Shown in pieces: positions 34,021 through 46,186 of a stretch of DNA of 64,000 nucleotides (position 1 is the stretch's first letter; each line of letters starts with the position of its first letter). The position numbers were made by a program, and so were the translations under genes. The DNA comes from Anastrepha obliqua. Its lineage: Eukaryota > Arthropoda > Insecta > Diptera > Tephritidae. The notes beneath the pieces are model-generated. The model ran no database searches, was not told the origin of the DNA, and was given only the letters and a program-made list of their open reading frames with translations. The stretch lies in the NCBI RefSeq assembly GCF_027943255.1, contig NC_072893.1, positions 94,991,784 to 95,055,783 on the forward strand, given 5' to 3'.

Positions 34021-34611
34021 CTGCGGCTCCGAGAGTGGTGATGAATAATGGGCCTTCGCCCCAAGAAGATTCTCCTGTCTATTTGGTGGGATAAGGCCGG
34101 TATTGTTTATTATGAAGTTCTGGAACCAAACCATACGATAACTGCTGATTATTATTCCCAACAGCTATCAAACCTGAATGAGGCACTTAACAAAAATCGA
34201 CCGTCTGTAGTGAATAGACGCAAAGTTTTGTTTCATCACGACAACGCAAGTCCTCATACCGCAAGGCAAACATTAGGCAAGCTGAACGAGCTCGGATGGG
34301 AGCTAATGCCGCATCCACCATACTCTCCGGATATTGCAACTTGTGATTATCACCTTTTCCGTGGACTTCAATCCCATATGAGTAACAAGAACTACTCCCC
34401 AAAAGAAGCTATAAAAAGGGATATCGAAGCATATTTTGGCTCCAAGGACAACAAACTTTTTGAGCAGGAAATTAAAAATTTGCCTAAACGTTGGGAAGAC
34501 ATTGTAAATAATAAAGAAAAATATATTATTGATTAATAAATACTTTAAACATCTTTTTTATTAATTTTAAAACCACCTTTAAAAAACGCACGAACTTATG
34601 GACTGACCTGA
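34021..34611 (+). mobile_element. mariner element, 5' part missing
   Basis: The right terminal repeat is recognisable: on the minus strand from 34611 it reads TCAGGTCAGTCCATAAGTTC, with TA at 34612-34613. The left repeat and the first half of the transposase are missing, so the left limit is set where coding similarity stops. Confidence 0.75.
34048..34536 (+). pseudogene. mariner transposase, C-terminal half
   Basis: An open frame of 162 codons: LRPKKILLSIWWDKAGIVYY, LFHHDNASPHTARQT (second catalytic D), LMPHPPYSPDIATCDYHLF (third D, spacing 34) and LPKRWEDIVNNKEKYIID then stop. The first catalytic D (TGDE motif) and the DNA-binding region lie upstream and are missing. The usual APSD before the third aspartate reads ATCD. 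The methionine at 34048 is not the original start. Confidence 0.88.
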
Positions 34612-34613
34612 TA

Positions 34614-35190
34614 CTCGTATATTCACTTCTGAAATGTAATCACCCAATGCAATTAATTGTTCTCCCTGGTTCAAGTTTTCTTCCTGATTTACTTGTTTTT
34701 CCATCATCAACTTAAGTTTACTATTTATATTGCATTCTTCCCCTCCTCGCTTCCTCGCCGACACTCTAATTCCGCGAACTTTTTAACCCCTCCTCGCGTT
34801 TTTATTTATATACAAATACAGGTAAGTGCCAAGAAGTCAAAAAGTGAACAATGGCAATAGCCAAAGCCTAAGCAGACTCATAACCTTGGGTGTTCCTCAA
34901 AGTTGAGTTTTGGTTCAGTTCATTTATTCAAGAAGAATCTCTCGTCAATTTTGCATCGCAAGCTGTTTGTGATAGTATATGTTAGTCGATCAAAATTTAA
35001 GGAGCAATATATTAATGTGGGGAAAAAGAAATCCATGATTTTCTCGGTAGATGACTGTAGTGATCGATATCTCGTAAAGTGTCGATCAAATAATTTAAAG
35101 TTTATGCTCTTGTCAAGGTAACATTTCACACAAAAAAAATCCTTTGCTGTTTTTTGTTTATTTCATTAAAATGTGAGTTATAGGATATTA
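34614..35190. other. Spacer, no gene recognised
   Basis: AT-rich; nothing recognised on either strand. Confidence 0.45.
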
Positions 35191-35500
35191 AGAACGGAAG
35201 TCAACAAAGAGAAAATTCGGTACATTTCACAGTTTTTCTTTGATAAAGGCGAAAATGAAAAACCAGGATGCTGAAATTGTGAATGGTGTTTATGGTGCCG
35301 ATACTGTAACAGCTAATTACATACAGTTTCGGTTTCGTCGGTTCTGCTCAGGCATTTTTGATATCAAAGAAAATGCAGATAATGTCGATAAAAACACTGA
35401 AATAATCGAAGTTGGCCGGCATGCTAGTAGTCGTAGTTGCGCCCAGGAGCTAAAGATCAACCATAAACCCGTTTTAAAAATAATGCATTTCTGTTTTTAG
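35191..35500 (+). pseudogene. mariner transposase, N-terminal fragment
   Basis: The first frame reads VNKEKIRYISQFFFDKGENE; after a shift it continues EIVNGVYGADTVTANYIQFR, RRFCSGIFDIKENADNVDKN, TEIIEVGRHASS and QELKINHKPVLK, the paired helix-turn-helix part of a mariner transposase. This differs from the N-terminus at 3805, though related. The catalytic domain is absent. It is about 600 bp from the C-terminal fragment at 34048 in the same orientation, but order and spacing show they are not one collinear gene. Confidence 0.8.
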
Positions 35501-36967
35501 TTTTATTATAAATACGAATATATGTGTGTTATTTCCAGTTACGCTAAAAAGGAAAAAAATTCACATTTGAGATTTGAGAAATGCTTTGAATTTTCATATT
35601 TAATGGCATTGAACATAAAGGAAAATAATCAAAGTCTCACTTACAGGATGCAACACACACACTTCTGTTCCATTCTTCACTTCCGATAATATCTCATATT
35701 TTTATTTAGCTTTGACATGCTCTGGCCTTAGCGAAAGAGTGTTGCGAACAAATCGCATAATCAACATTAAGGACGTCAGTAAACGCGTCGATAAGAGCAA
35801 CAAAATGAAGAAAAACATGACGTCGGCAACAAAATACTAAAAATTCAATCAAGTCGGTAAAGGAAAGGCAATGAAGAAGCATGAAGCAGGGGCATCGAGC
35901 AAAAGAGCATAGACAAGCAACAAGGACGAATTCCTTGCAGAAACTGCAAGACTAGCAGTTGCAATTACAATAAAAAAAAAATAAAAAAAACTGGAAGATT
36001 TCCTTCACCCACATTTTGGTCAATAGCAAAAACAACAACTTCTATCTACTTCTCAGACGCTTTTCCATATCAATTTCCGTTTACCAACCAGCGAAGTCAA
36101 GCAGGCAAGCAGCCAAGCAAACGAACCCAAAGCACTTTCAGGCGGCATTTAATTTCCTTTATGCAATCAACGTTGGTCATGCTGCAACAATCGCTGCAAT
36201 ATTATATCGCCACACTTTATTTTCATTTTTTTTTTTTCATTTTCTCAGTAATATTCAATACTACCCGTAGTGTTTTTGTTGCAACTGATTTCACTTACCT
36301 TTCCGCGGCAACCTTCGCTGTCGCTCTATGATGGCGCTTGCAGCTGATTTATTTCGCTGCACACTTTTGGACTATTTGGTGTCGCAAAATGTCAGTAATA
36401 AAAAGTAAAAATGTGCTTTTAAGATTGGAGAAATTTGTTTGAAGTAATGGGATTTTTATAAAACTTCATACGCAGATATGTACTTACTAAGCATTGTGTA
36501 AAAGAAAACTAAGGAGCAGCGAATAAGCAATAAGCAATAAGGAGCAGCAATCAAGAAAATTTGACTTATATATTTATTATCCGATATACAAATAAACTTA
36601 TCAATTCTTGCCCATCGATATCTAAAAAGTAAAATAGGTAATATTTTGAGCCAAAACTGAAATTCCCACTTTCTTTACAAGGCAGTTCTAAAATATCTGG
36701 ATTGATCTAAATAAATGGATTGACGATTTTTTCTTTGAGGTTTATTCATTTTCAAATTTAAAAAAATCGTATTTTTCATAATGATGACCTTGAAGGCGAT
36801 TTCAAAAAAGTTCTAACCAAATTCAAAGCCATTGAATTGCGCCGGAAAGATGCACTGTCGAATATAAAATACATATAAACATATTTTTTTAACTGATATT
36901 CTTCTCTCAAAAAAAATTTTAGAAGTTCGATGTCACAAGAGCGGTTGCATGGGACAGCACCATTTAT
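35501..36967. other. Spacer, no gene recognised
   Basis: AT-rich DNA with a few purine-rich simple stretches (for example AATAAGCAATAAGCAATAAGG near 36520). Open frame 36016-36270 shows no domain. Nothing else supported. Confidence 0.45.
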
Positions 36968-37099
36968 TTAGCACTAGAAAGACTGAAAGTTAGTATATAC
37001 CTATATTGCCCAAACGCAGTCAAAATTACTGCATTATGAAAGAATAACTAGTGTGTAAAGAAACTTGTTTAAAGTTAATTTTTAATATTTTTTACTATA

Positions 37100-37536
37100 T
37101 GTGACCTGGTCTACGAAAAGGTACCTTGCGTGTGAAAACAAGCTTTCGAGAAAACAGCAGTTAAAGTTTAAACTTCTAAAAACCCTTGTAACTTTTTTAA
37201 ATATTAATATTTTTCAATCCGGTTTGGCTTATTTTCTTCAGCATAGATCACAGTATCAATAAAATCACAGAAGCAGTGAAAAACATTTTTTTATATATAA
37301 ATAAATAAGAAAAAGTTAATGCAAATCACAGAAATCGTTTTAAAAAATAAGTTAGCTTTTGTATTTTCGTATTTGTACTTTTCTTTTTTTTATTATACTT
37401 TTAACAAACATTTAAACAAATTATGACTTTCTGGTTTTCACCATTTTAAAGAGCCTTCCACACACTATTCGAATCAACAAAAAAGTGAAAAATGATTTTT
37501 TGACACGTAAGGTACCTTTTCATAGACCTGGTCACA
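37100..37536. mobile_element. MITE with TA target, 437 bp
   Basis: Inverted repeats of about 34 bp start TGTGACCTGGTCTAYGAAAA and continue through GGTACCTTRCGTGT at both ends, with TA at 37098-37099 and 37537-37538. The interior is AT-rich and non-coding. It is nested inside the 5' (left) flank of a piggyBac-like element and therefore younger than it. The parent transposon is unknown. Confidence 0.85.
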
Positions 37537-37606
37537 TATATTATTTACAGTTATTAGTGCATATTAACAATAAAAAAAATTTACTTCACTCGGAGAAAAA
37601 AATAAT

Positions 37607-39336
37607 TTATTCATTTTTATTTGTACATTTTAGGCAAATTAAGGTGGAAATCTTTTTATGTGTACATCTTCCGCAAACATATTTTTGACATTTTGCACAT
37701 ATATTATTTGTTTTGTTTTTGTGGCAAAGTCGTATTTGACAAATTTTGCGTTTGTTAGAATGGGTTGCATTTGATGATGTTGCAGTTGATCTTTTTGGGT
37801 CTTCATGTTCTGATGAATTTTTCTGTCTTGCAGCTCTGTATTCAGTGGAAAACTGTTCTGCCAATTGAAACAAGAACTCTTTTCGTTGTATTTGTATTTA
37901 TTGCAGCCAAATCTAAAATATTGAAAAATATTTGGAGGGGCCATCTACGGGAACTGCATTTTACTGTGTATTTTCTGGCCATTTGATCCGTCATATCAAC
38001 TCCACATTTTGTGCTGTTATAAAATTGTAAAGATTCCGGTAACATTTTTTATTACTTTTATCAATTTTCACAAATTTATGCTTAGAACTTAGAGCAGCTA
38101 CTCTTTTATTTGGTTTGCTTTTATATAGTGTAAGAACACAATTCTCTGATTTATATAGCAGAGTGGAAAAACGAAGCATCTTATCCTTCCTTTGTTTAGC
38201 TGCTTTGGGTAGTTCTCTTTTGTTTGCTCTAATAGTTCCAACTAGAGTTATTTTTTTGGCCAATAATTTTGTCGCGAGTGACAAGCTAGTGACAAAGTTA
38301 TCGGTCGTGATATTTCTTCCACAGTTTGTATATGGCCCGACAAGTTTCAGAACAACGTGTTCACTAAGAAGCATTGACGATGGTCGTTGTTTATCTTTCC
38401 CCAAATAAGGAAAACCATTTAAAATATATTTGCTACTAACATCTGATGCAAGCCAGAATTTAATGCAAAATTTGTTGGGTTTATTAGGCATATACTGGGT
38501 AAGCCTGCACCTGGCTTTTGACGGAAATAATTGCTCGTCAACTGTTATATTTTGCCCTGGTTGATAGCAAGCTTGACTATTTTCAATGAACTTGTCGCAT
38601 ATTTCCGAAACCAAGGCAAATGTATTTGTTTGTAGGCGTCTACTTCTTTCGCTTCTTCTGTCAAACCGAATAAATCGTAGGATTTGCTTGAACTTTTTTC
38701 TAACCATAGTTTTTCTAAAAAATTCGGGACCCCACTTTGCTGACCATAAATAACTCAGTTTTAAATTTTTTGCTTCGTAAGCTCCACGAGCATATAAAAT
38801 CCCAATAAATGCACGTATTTCCGGTAATGATGTTGTCCAATCGTTCCTCGAATTTCGGCGGCCTTCTTCTTCTGTGCACTTTTCTATATGTTTGATAATA
38901 TAGTTATTTATTATCAACGAGAATGCACTGATAGGATTATCTGCCATAATGTTTTTTTTTGCGTAGCCTGTTGGGCCTTTCACACCCTTGAAAATACAAG
39001 TAGATGGTAACCTTCCAGGAATACCACCTTCGTCAATTTTGACCATACAGTACCATCGGCAGCTGTTTCGGTCTCCTGAAAGATATTTTCAGTTTCTTCA
39101 TCAGAGTCTGCACTATTTAGCACCCTACACTTTTTCCTGAGCATATTAATGACACTTTTATTTTCATCATTGGTGATCGACTCTTCATCACTATCTTCAG
39201 TGTTAGATGTTTCACTTTGAATATAATCCGCTTCTTCTTTAGATGATAGTTCAGAATTTGTTGCATCTGGCTCTATACCGGAGCACTCTTCACTTATGTG
39301 CGTTAGCTTTTCCAATAACTCACTTCTTTTCGACAT
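37607..39336 (-). pseudogene. piggyBac-like transposase, three frameshifts, catalytic triad intact
   Basis: Start taken at 39336 (MSKRSELLEKLTHISEECSG), followed by an acidic region (SSKEEADYIQSETSNTEDSD). A one-base frameshift at about 39045 leads into 351 open codons: IDEGGIPGRLPSTCIFKGV, LPEIRAFIGILYARGAY, NITVDEQLFPSKARCR (catalytic D), RNITTDNFVTSLSL (catalytic D) and LVGTIRANKREL. A second shift at about 38000 gives YNSTKCGVDMTDQMARKY (catalytic D), and a third near 37860 gives FQLAEQFSTEYRAARQKN and a Cys-rich end CQIRLCHKNK...CAKCQKYVCGRCTHK. Domain order and length (about 570 codons) match the family. Only single-base shifts were seen. Confidence 0.9.
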
Positions 39337-39623
39337 TTCTTTCATGAATTTAGGGAACAAAAGAAATAAAATAAACAATTTCTTAGAACAAGTATCACTG
39401 TATAAAGATTCGAATAACAAGTACTACTTTAGCTTATTGAGCAACTGCAACTTATCAAGTATACTGCCAAATCGACAAATTCTCATGTGGCGGCAACCGA
39501 AAAATGCTCTATCGGTAAAATTAAAGTAATATAAGAAATTTACTCAATTCAATAAGAGTCATTTGATTATTTAAAATTTCCTAACTACAACAAAATGACT
39601 GCTTTTGGGCAATCTAGTGTTAA

Positions 39624-40609
39624 ATTAAAACTTAACTCCCAAGGTGGAAAAATTTTTCGAAACTTTCGAAATCAAATTAAAGTTTTTTTATGTTTTCAAT
39701 GCTGCAAAACGCCTTTATTTGTTTCACTTTGATTTAGATTTAATTTATTCTCATAAAAACATTTGTTGTTTGTTTTATTATTAACTTTATTTAAGCAGAG
39801 TAGCGAGCATAATTTACTGCATGACAATATTTTCTTTTAACAATTTTTCATTATTCAATCAAACTTTTAAACTTTATACAAATTCAAAAAAATTTCGTCT
39901 AACTTCCTTAGCAAAAGTTCATTGATTTTTTGTGTGTTTTACCTTACCAGCGTTGGAGCGATAGGACCCGAGATCTGGTGGCGAGGTACTAGAACGGAGC
40001 GCTTAACCAAAAAACTTTGAAAGAAAAACAAATTTTCTTCTGAAGATAAAGATATCGATAAATAAATATCGGCAATGTAAAAATACAGAAAAAATACCCT
40101 AAACTCAGGTATGTAGGTGAACATTTTTTTGTTTTGGCACAGTTTAACATCTATGCAAAGAAAAATGTTTACTTTGCTGTTATTGTCGTCTTCAAATCGT
40201 ATTGTGTCCGATTTGTTACTTTTTTTTTTTTTAATATATCGGAAATTATGTACAAATATGATGCAGATCTATTCTGGATTACACTATTTAATAGTGTGAA
40301 GCCTTGTAATGTGGAAGCACTCAAGTATAAAAACGTTCATGATTGCAAATTCCATGAATATAAAAATCGCTTCCATTATCGTCATAAAACTAATAGTTTT
40401 TGCTCTTCTCGGAAGATATATCGACCGGCATTACCAAAATATTGCCATACACCCTGTAAAATGTAAAGGATTTTCTATGAAAATGGGAGAAGAAAAATTA
40501 AACGCACAAATTATTGAATATAATGAAGTAGAACGAAATGCCTTCATTTTTTTTGTAGCAATTATAGTTATCGCATTGGTGTTTGAGAGTCATGCAGGGA
40601 CCATCCTTC
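39624..40609. other. Spacer, no gene recognised
   Basis: AT-rich DNA. A GC-richer 60 bp patch at about 39948-40010 was checked for tRNA or SINE boxes and does not fit. The open frames 40117-40299 and 40134-40466 are chance. Confidence 0.45.
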
Positions 40610-41402
40610 CAAATAGGCAGGATTGGAACGAGAGAAAAATCCGTACCGATGCTGGTACCTCTGTCTTTACTGACGGCTCCAAGATGGAATCCGAAGTCGG
40701 AGCAGGGGTTTTCTCCACATCAACCAATTTATTTATTTCCTTGAAACTGCCGAATACCGCTTGTGTTTTTCCGGAAGAAGTCTTTACGATCCAGCAGGCA
40801 TACAAAATTCTTAAGGCTCTGAGGACGGCATGGTGCAAATCTAAACTGGTCAAGTCATGTAAGGAGGAGATCAAATCTCTTGGGTGGGCAAGTAACATTC
40901 AGAACATAGGAACATAGGAGAAAATGAAATTGCTGATAAGGTTTCCAGGAAGGAGTCGACTAAATTCATCTTAGAAATCTCCTACCCGGTCATCGGAATT
41001 CCTTTGACTGTTGTTTATGGGGAATCGGATAACTTATTTCTCAGGAAAGTACAGATCAGATAGAACTCCATTTTTCGTGTGCTAATTCGAAAACCCTTTG
41101 GCCTCAATGCAAAAGACGCAGGACGCAAGTCCTGAGCACTCCACGCCATTCAATTTCCAAATTCGTAGTTGTATTTACCGGTCTGATGTCCGACATCTAC
41201 ACAGGAAAACTAGGTTTACCATTTAATCCCATTGCAGAAGCTGTGGTGATATTTCAGAGAAGAAGACTGTTCAGCACTTTCTCTGTAAATGTCCGGGTTT
41301 AGCAGCTAGAAAATTAAAATCGCTGGGTGCTACTTTCTTCGACAGCCTGGGGCAGTGCTCCAGTCCAAATCACATCAACCTTCTCCATTACATCAGCAGC
41401 TG
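40610..41402 (+). pseudogene. RNase H-type LINE, 3' fragment A
   Basis: Plus-strand remnant: SVFTDGSKMESEVGAGVFST (first RNase H aspartate), ACVFPEEVFTIQQAYKI (glutamate), then after a deletion ENEIADKVSRKE (last aspartate). It continues to CRSCGDISEKKTVQHFLCKC at 41238-41295 and LAARKLKSLGATFFDSLGQC, the C-terminal Cys/His motif seen also at 20165 (minus) and 43830. Sequence between the second and third RNase H motifs is shortened. Related to the LINE at 16980. Confidence 0.8.
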
Positions 41403-41812
41403 GTTGGTTATTTGTCAAATTAGCAAAACGTTATGGCAGACCTACAACGTCAAACAAACGTCATCATTGATAAACATCAAACAACGAGTGAAAATTCACG
41501 GCAGTCATAACTGGCCTTTGGTCTGTCGGGGAACAAGCAGCCAAAAGTGGGCATACCTCACAACATACATTACCACAATTGTAAATAAGCAGAGAAAAAG
41601 GAAACGATTTTCCATTATCTCTGTGAATGCCCTGCCATATGGAAGGAGGAAGTCAACCCTTAGCAAACCACTGTTCGAGAGTCTCGAACAACTGTCTGGC
41701 TTAGACATAAGGTTCTTAAACCTGGATATAGTCATGATGTAAATAACTGTTAAACAATTTGGTTGCTAGTTGTATTCTGGATGAATCCCCTCTTTAACCA
41801 ACCAACTAACCA
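41403..41812 (+). pseudogene. RNase H-type LINE, 3' fragment B
   Basis: 41415-41590 resembles 19680-19845 of the plus-strand LINE base for base over long stretches (LAKRYGRPTT, then GGCAGTCATAACTGGC, AACAAGCAGCCAAAA). It then continues to a worn Cys-rich end and untranslated DNA finishing in repeated AACC (about 41798-41812). So a second, more 5'-truncated copy follows fragment A head to tail. Confidence 0.7.
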
Positions 41813-42559
41813 TTTAAGTTGTTACATTTACTGGTCTTTTTCACTTCATTTACTACTTGCTATAAGTACATATCATTTACCCTAAGTTCTTATGTGCCAA
41901 AGTATGCACTTTTAAATTAGCTCCACCTTTGGTAAATAGATGAAATACCCGAATTGATCAGCACATTTCCCTACCCCAGACTTTTTCATTACTTTCGAAT
42001 TTTCATCTAGTATCCCTATTGTGTCTGGCAAGGTACCAATAAAAGCATAAAATTGGCATAAACGAGAGATTAACACATTCGTATGCAAATATTTTGCAAC
42101 TTTTGTATCGCCACATGTGTGTATGAGTGGAAATTCATGCCACAGAGGTAGAGTGACATTTTTATTTCAGCTATAAAAATGACTGCTACGAAAATTTCTT
42201 GCTCACACAAGTAAAAGTATGAAAGCACCCTGCAGGGAAAAGTCAGGCTAGTAGAGAAAAAAGCCGTCATGGGACACCTGGCAGATGTGAAACATCATGT
42301 GTGTAGAAGTAATATGCATAAAAGATAATATTATTACAGGAATCAAATATAGCCTTATGAAAAAATGAAGTATTACGAATTTCTTACAGAAAATGGTATC
42401 TTTATTTCCTCTGCCGGTATTACTGTGACGATTGGTCGATGATAACTAAAGTACGTTACAAAAGTATTGGATGAAATACAGCGTCTATTGTTGTTCCATA
42501 TTTGGTAGTAGATTCTCTTGGATTGTTGTTGATTTGCATTTGAAATTCTGTTTGAAGTG
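41813..42559. other. Spacer, no gene recognised
   Basis: AT-rich DNA; nothing recognised. The last 150 bp may belong to the repetitive element that contains the tandem array at 42560. Confidence 0.4.
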
Positions 42560-42885
42560 TGCTTTGAGTGCTGAAATTTTTTGAATTTTTAGGTGGCGCA
42601 AAATTAATCATCCAGTTTTATATTTAAAAATTATTAAATAAAATTAAAAAAAATTAAATAAAAAAATGACTTTGAGTGATAAAATTTTTTGAATTTTCAG
42701 GTGGCGCAAAATTAATCATCCAGTTTTGTATTTTAAAATTATTAAATAAAATTAAAAAAATATTAAATAAAAATATAATTTTGAGTGATGGAATTTTTGA
42801 ATTTTCAGGTGGCGCAAAATTAATCATCCAGATTTGTATTTGAAAATTATTAAATAAAATTAAAAAAATAATAAATAAAGAAATT
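42560..42885. repeat. Three tandem units of 108 bp
   Basis: GGTGGCGCAAAATTAATCAT starts at 42592, 42700 and 42808, an exact period of 108. Each unit runs TTGAGTG...GAATTTT...AGGTGGCGCAAAATTAATC, then an A/T-rich part ATTATTAAATAAAATTAAA. A GC-richer TTTACGGCCGCCATTGCTTG follows the array at 42899. The array could be the core of a Helentron/DINE-like element, which often have such central repeats; element ends were not identified. Confidence 0.85.
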
Positions 42886-43764
42886 ATGACTTTTGACCTT
42901 TACGGCCGCCATTGCTTGTCTGTTTTTATACAGCAGCTCTACACTTCACGAATTTCAATTATGATTGACGTACTGCACTATTTGTAAAAAAAATAAATAA
43001 TCCGATAGCATGATTAATTTTGTGTTCTTTTATATGATAATCAAAATGTGTATTTAAAATATGTCTTCCTCCATAGGCTTAAACTTTTTATTCAATTTCA
43101 ACTTTTGCTCATTACGAGCTGGCATATCTCGAATTTGCTATTAAATAAGTTTGCACTTTTCATTTCGAATTAATAAAGCAATAAATTTGGCATTGCAAAA
43201 TAGTTCCACTTGGTTTAAATAATTGAGTAATGAAACTTCTTTCTGCTGTGGCTCTGCTTTCTGTGACCTTTTGATATTTTTCAACTCAAACACTGACATT
43301 CGTCATTTGTTCGCACAGAGAGCGCGCCTCAAAGGTGCCCACTCTAGCCAGCCTTCCAGTTTCCCATGAATTCTCTGTAATCGAATTCCTTTTATCTATA
43401 TAGCAAATTACCGAACACATTGAAAAACACATAACGCACCAACATTTACTAAGCACTCACGAGCATCCAACTTGCCGCTCTTTAGCAACTCTACATTTGT
43501 CTCTCTAACATGGCACACATACTAACACACTGTAACCCACATCATTTGTGAGTTGTTCCTTTGAAATTGGCTTAGCACTTCTCATACTACTACACATAAA
43601 TACTACTACACACGGCAAGCGTCGCCACGCCAACGATTCGGTTTACAAGTGAGCCAATAGATGTTTCACATCAAAATATTTTAACTCAAATACTGAAATT
43701 TAAGATAATTAATAAATTTAACTAAGAAGAGATAAGCTTAGTCTTAACATACTGATTTCAGTTA
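42886..43764. other. Spacer, no gene recognised
   Basis: AT-rich DNA; nothing supported on either strand apart from the possible right flank of the 108 bp repeat element at about 42899-42985. Confidence 0.4.
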
Positions 43765-44096
43765 TTACGAGGCAGTGCCCCGGTAGGCACGCCCAGAGAA
43801 TGGATGTGCAAACACATGACTTCTGCAGAAGTTATCTAGACGAGGAAGAGGAAGAGACGATCCCGCACCTTCTGTGTCACTCTCCTGTTCTATCCAGATG
43901 TAGACTCGCCATTTTGGCCGGACATTTCTTTAACGAATTAGAAGACCTCGGCTCTGTCGAAATTAAGGTTCTTGGGAAATTTTTGAATAGTATACATTGG
44001 TTTCAGGAGGATAAGGGCTAGTTCCCCACGCGACATCACAATGGCCATGAGCCTGAGTGTGTCCTACAATGGACAACCGCTACAACCTAACCTATG
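43765..44096 (+). pseudogene. RNase H-type LINE, extreme 3' end
   Basis: Open frame to 44021 with DFCRSYLDEEEEETIPHLLC followed by LGKFLNSIHWFQEDKG and a stop, the C-terminal Cys/His motif of this LINE group, with the second cysteine changed to tyrosine (CRSY for CRSC). A short untranslated region ends ACAACCTAACC near 44092. Everything upstream is missing, a typical 5' truncation. Confidence 0.75.
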
Positions 44097-45779
44097 ATTA
44101 AACCAGGTTTTGATTGTTTAACATTTTATTGTACTTGAAAGAAGTTTCTCTTAATTGTATGAAAAAACTGCCGAGCGGAATGGATGTTTTTTATATTTTA
44201 ACTGGTCCAAAACTGGATATTTCAGCAACAAATTGGACTAGAATTTTTTTTTTTTGCTTGTATCTAATGGTATTTTGTTGATGCATGGCCAGACGATTGA
44301 CGATTCGTAGGACATCGCCGTTTTAAAACTAACAATTGCTAAAATGGAAAAATTAGAACCCGAAATGGTTGAGCAGAAAATTTAAAGTGTGGTATTCTAG
44401 TTCACAACGAGGATTTTTCTCTCGAGGGTATGTACTACTTCATGTTGATTGTATGTATATATAAGTAGATATGTGTCGTCTGCTTTGCTATGTTAAATTG
44501 TCGTCGCTCATACGCCCTGTCTTTCCAAACCAAATTTCGGTTGAGCAATGCAAATTTATTTTTATACCCGCGCACGTTTTTTTCTAAGGTACTAATAACT
44601 TATAACCACATAAATAATAGAAAATAGAATAAAACACAATATTCTGAATGACGAGAGAAATTCATTAAGGCTGTGTGTCTGCCCTTGCATCCAACAGTGC
44701 CTTCCTGCTCAAAACTCTCATCGAATTTTGACGCAAATATGCCCTCTGCTCTGAAATTAAAATGGGCGAAAACGGTGACGCGCCAACTACTCTCTGACAC
44801 GGTACTCAGTAACTAATAAAGAACCTTTCGAGGTCAAATTTGAATCAAGTAAATATGTCACAGAAAGGTATATGATCATAAAAAAATTTAAGGAAATGTA
44901 TCAATTTGTCACAAACTCTCTCTATTAGCTTTTGGAAGAAACCTTTTATTGCGCACTTTTTGAAAATTCGCTGAAACCGTGTAGTGGATGCATAAACTGG
45001 AGTTTGCTTCATATTTAGACACTATTTGACTTTCCTATTTACATATTTTACTTGTTGCAAACGCCGCAAGTATAAGCAGTGCTGGCACATCATTGACATT
45101 GTGTACCAGTGGCTTGAATACGCTGCACTTATGGCATGCCAACTGTTGCAAAGCAGTCAGAGGAACATTTTATTATTATTCCCCTAAAATTTCTTAATTA
45201 AAGCAAAACAAAATTAAAATGAAAACAACTCAACAAAAATATTATGAAGACAATGCAATATTTCAAATTTTTGTTTAGAACATTTTTATTTTCATGGCTC
45301 TGTGGCACGCTCAGAAGAATAATACTCGTAACTGTAGTTTGTAGTTTTGTTTCGTGGGAATACGACTTTTATGTGTTTTCTGCTGTTCAAAATATACAGT
45401 TTTGTTTTATATTTTTACACACGTCGTAGTTATAGTAATTTATTTTACTGTTCTTATTTAAGTAAAGAGAAACAACTTTGCTTAGAGCAACACCTTTGTA
45501 TGTGAGTTTATATGTTTGCTTAAAAGCTTACGCAGAAGTACTCCGTAGTGATGTGAAGTAAATGTAGTAAATCAGTAATCCAGTGATGCCATAAGAAACA
45601 GGTGAAGGGAAACTGAAAAACTTCAAAACAGATATTTTCATTATTTTATGAAAAGTTAAAAAAATCGTTATTAACTAAAATAGTATTGATGTGTGCTCAA
45701 AAGTATACCAAACATTTTGCAAAAATAACGGATGTTAGTCTCTTAGCGCAAAATTTCCATAAAATCCGGCATCTCAATA
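44097..45779. other. Spacer, no gene recognised
   Basis: AT-rich DNA. Open frames 44600-44800 (minus) and 45244-45429 (plus) have no recognised features; the latter encodes mostly hydrophobic residues from T-rich DNA. Confidence 0.45.
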
Positions 45780-46184
45780 CACTGCGTTAAATAACTGTAG
45801 CTCCAGAATTTTGTCAATTTATATGTTTCTTAGCAAAAAAACAAATTTCAAGCATCCGCTGTATGGAGAAAATGCACAAGAACGCCAACAAAATCAAATT
45901 CTCAAAAATTCTCAAATTTGCACTTTAGTATACCTAAATTTAATTCTTTATAAAACTGCACACCCAAAGCTTTTTAAAAATTCTTATCTCTATTCAAGTG
46001 CGAAATTTTGATGGAGCGTTGTTGATTTTTTTTTTAATTTGTACAAAGTATGAAACTTGGATTTATATGACTTTTTTAGGGTAATGAAATAAATTTCCAT
46101 TGAAAAATTATTAAAGTAAAACAAGAAACAAATAAATTGCTAAAACTTTTAAAAAATTTGGTGCTATAGTTATTTAACGCAGTG
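45780..46184. mobile_element. Tc1-type MITE, 405 bp
   Basis: Inverted repeats CACTGCGTTAAATAACTRTA continue for a few more bases (GC) at both ends, with TA at 45778-45779 and 46185-46186. The CACTGCG start is typical of Tc1-like elements. No coding capacity: the 66-codon open frame inside has no domains. Confidence 0.85.
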
Positions 46185-46186
46185 TA

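Larger units (their letters stand above)
36968..39623 (-). mobile_element. piggyBac-like element, 2,656 bp, with a nested MITE
   Basis: The right end on the minus strand is TTAACACTAGATTGCCCAAA (39623 inward). The left end at 36968 is TTAGCACTAGA followed, after an extra 26-27 bp, by TTGCCCAAACGCAGTCA. So the inverted repeat is CACTAGATTGCCCAAAMGCAG, the left copy being interrupted and its TTAA changed to TTAG. A MITE at 37100-37536 lies between the left end and the coding part. Confidence 0.85.

Noticed and set aside
38115..38408. 97-codon plus-strand open frame
   Set aside because: Antisense shadow of the piggyBac-like transposase.
39948..40010. Possible tRNA or SINE-like GC-rich patch
   Set aside because: No box A/box B pair at proper spacing on either strand.
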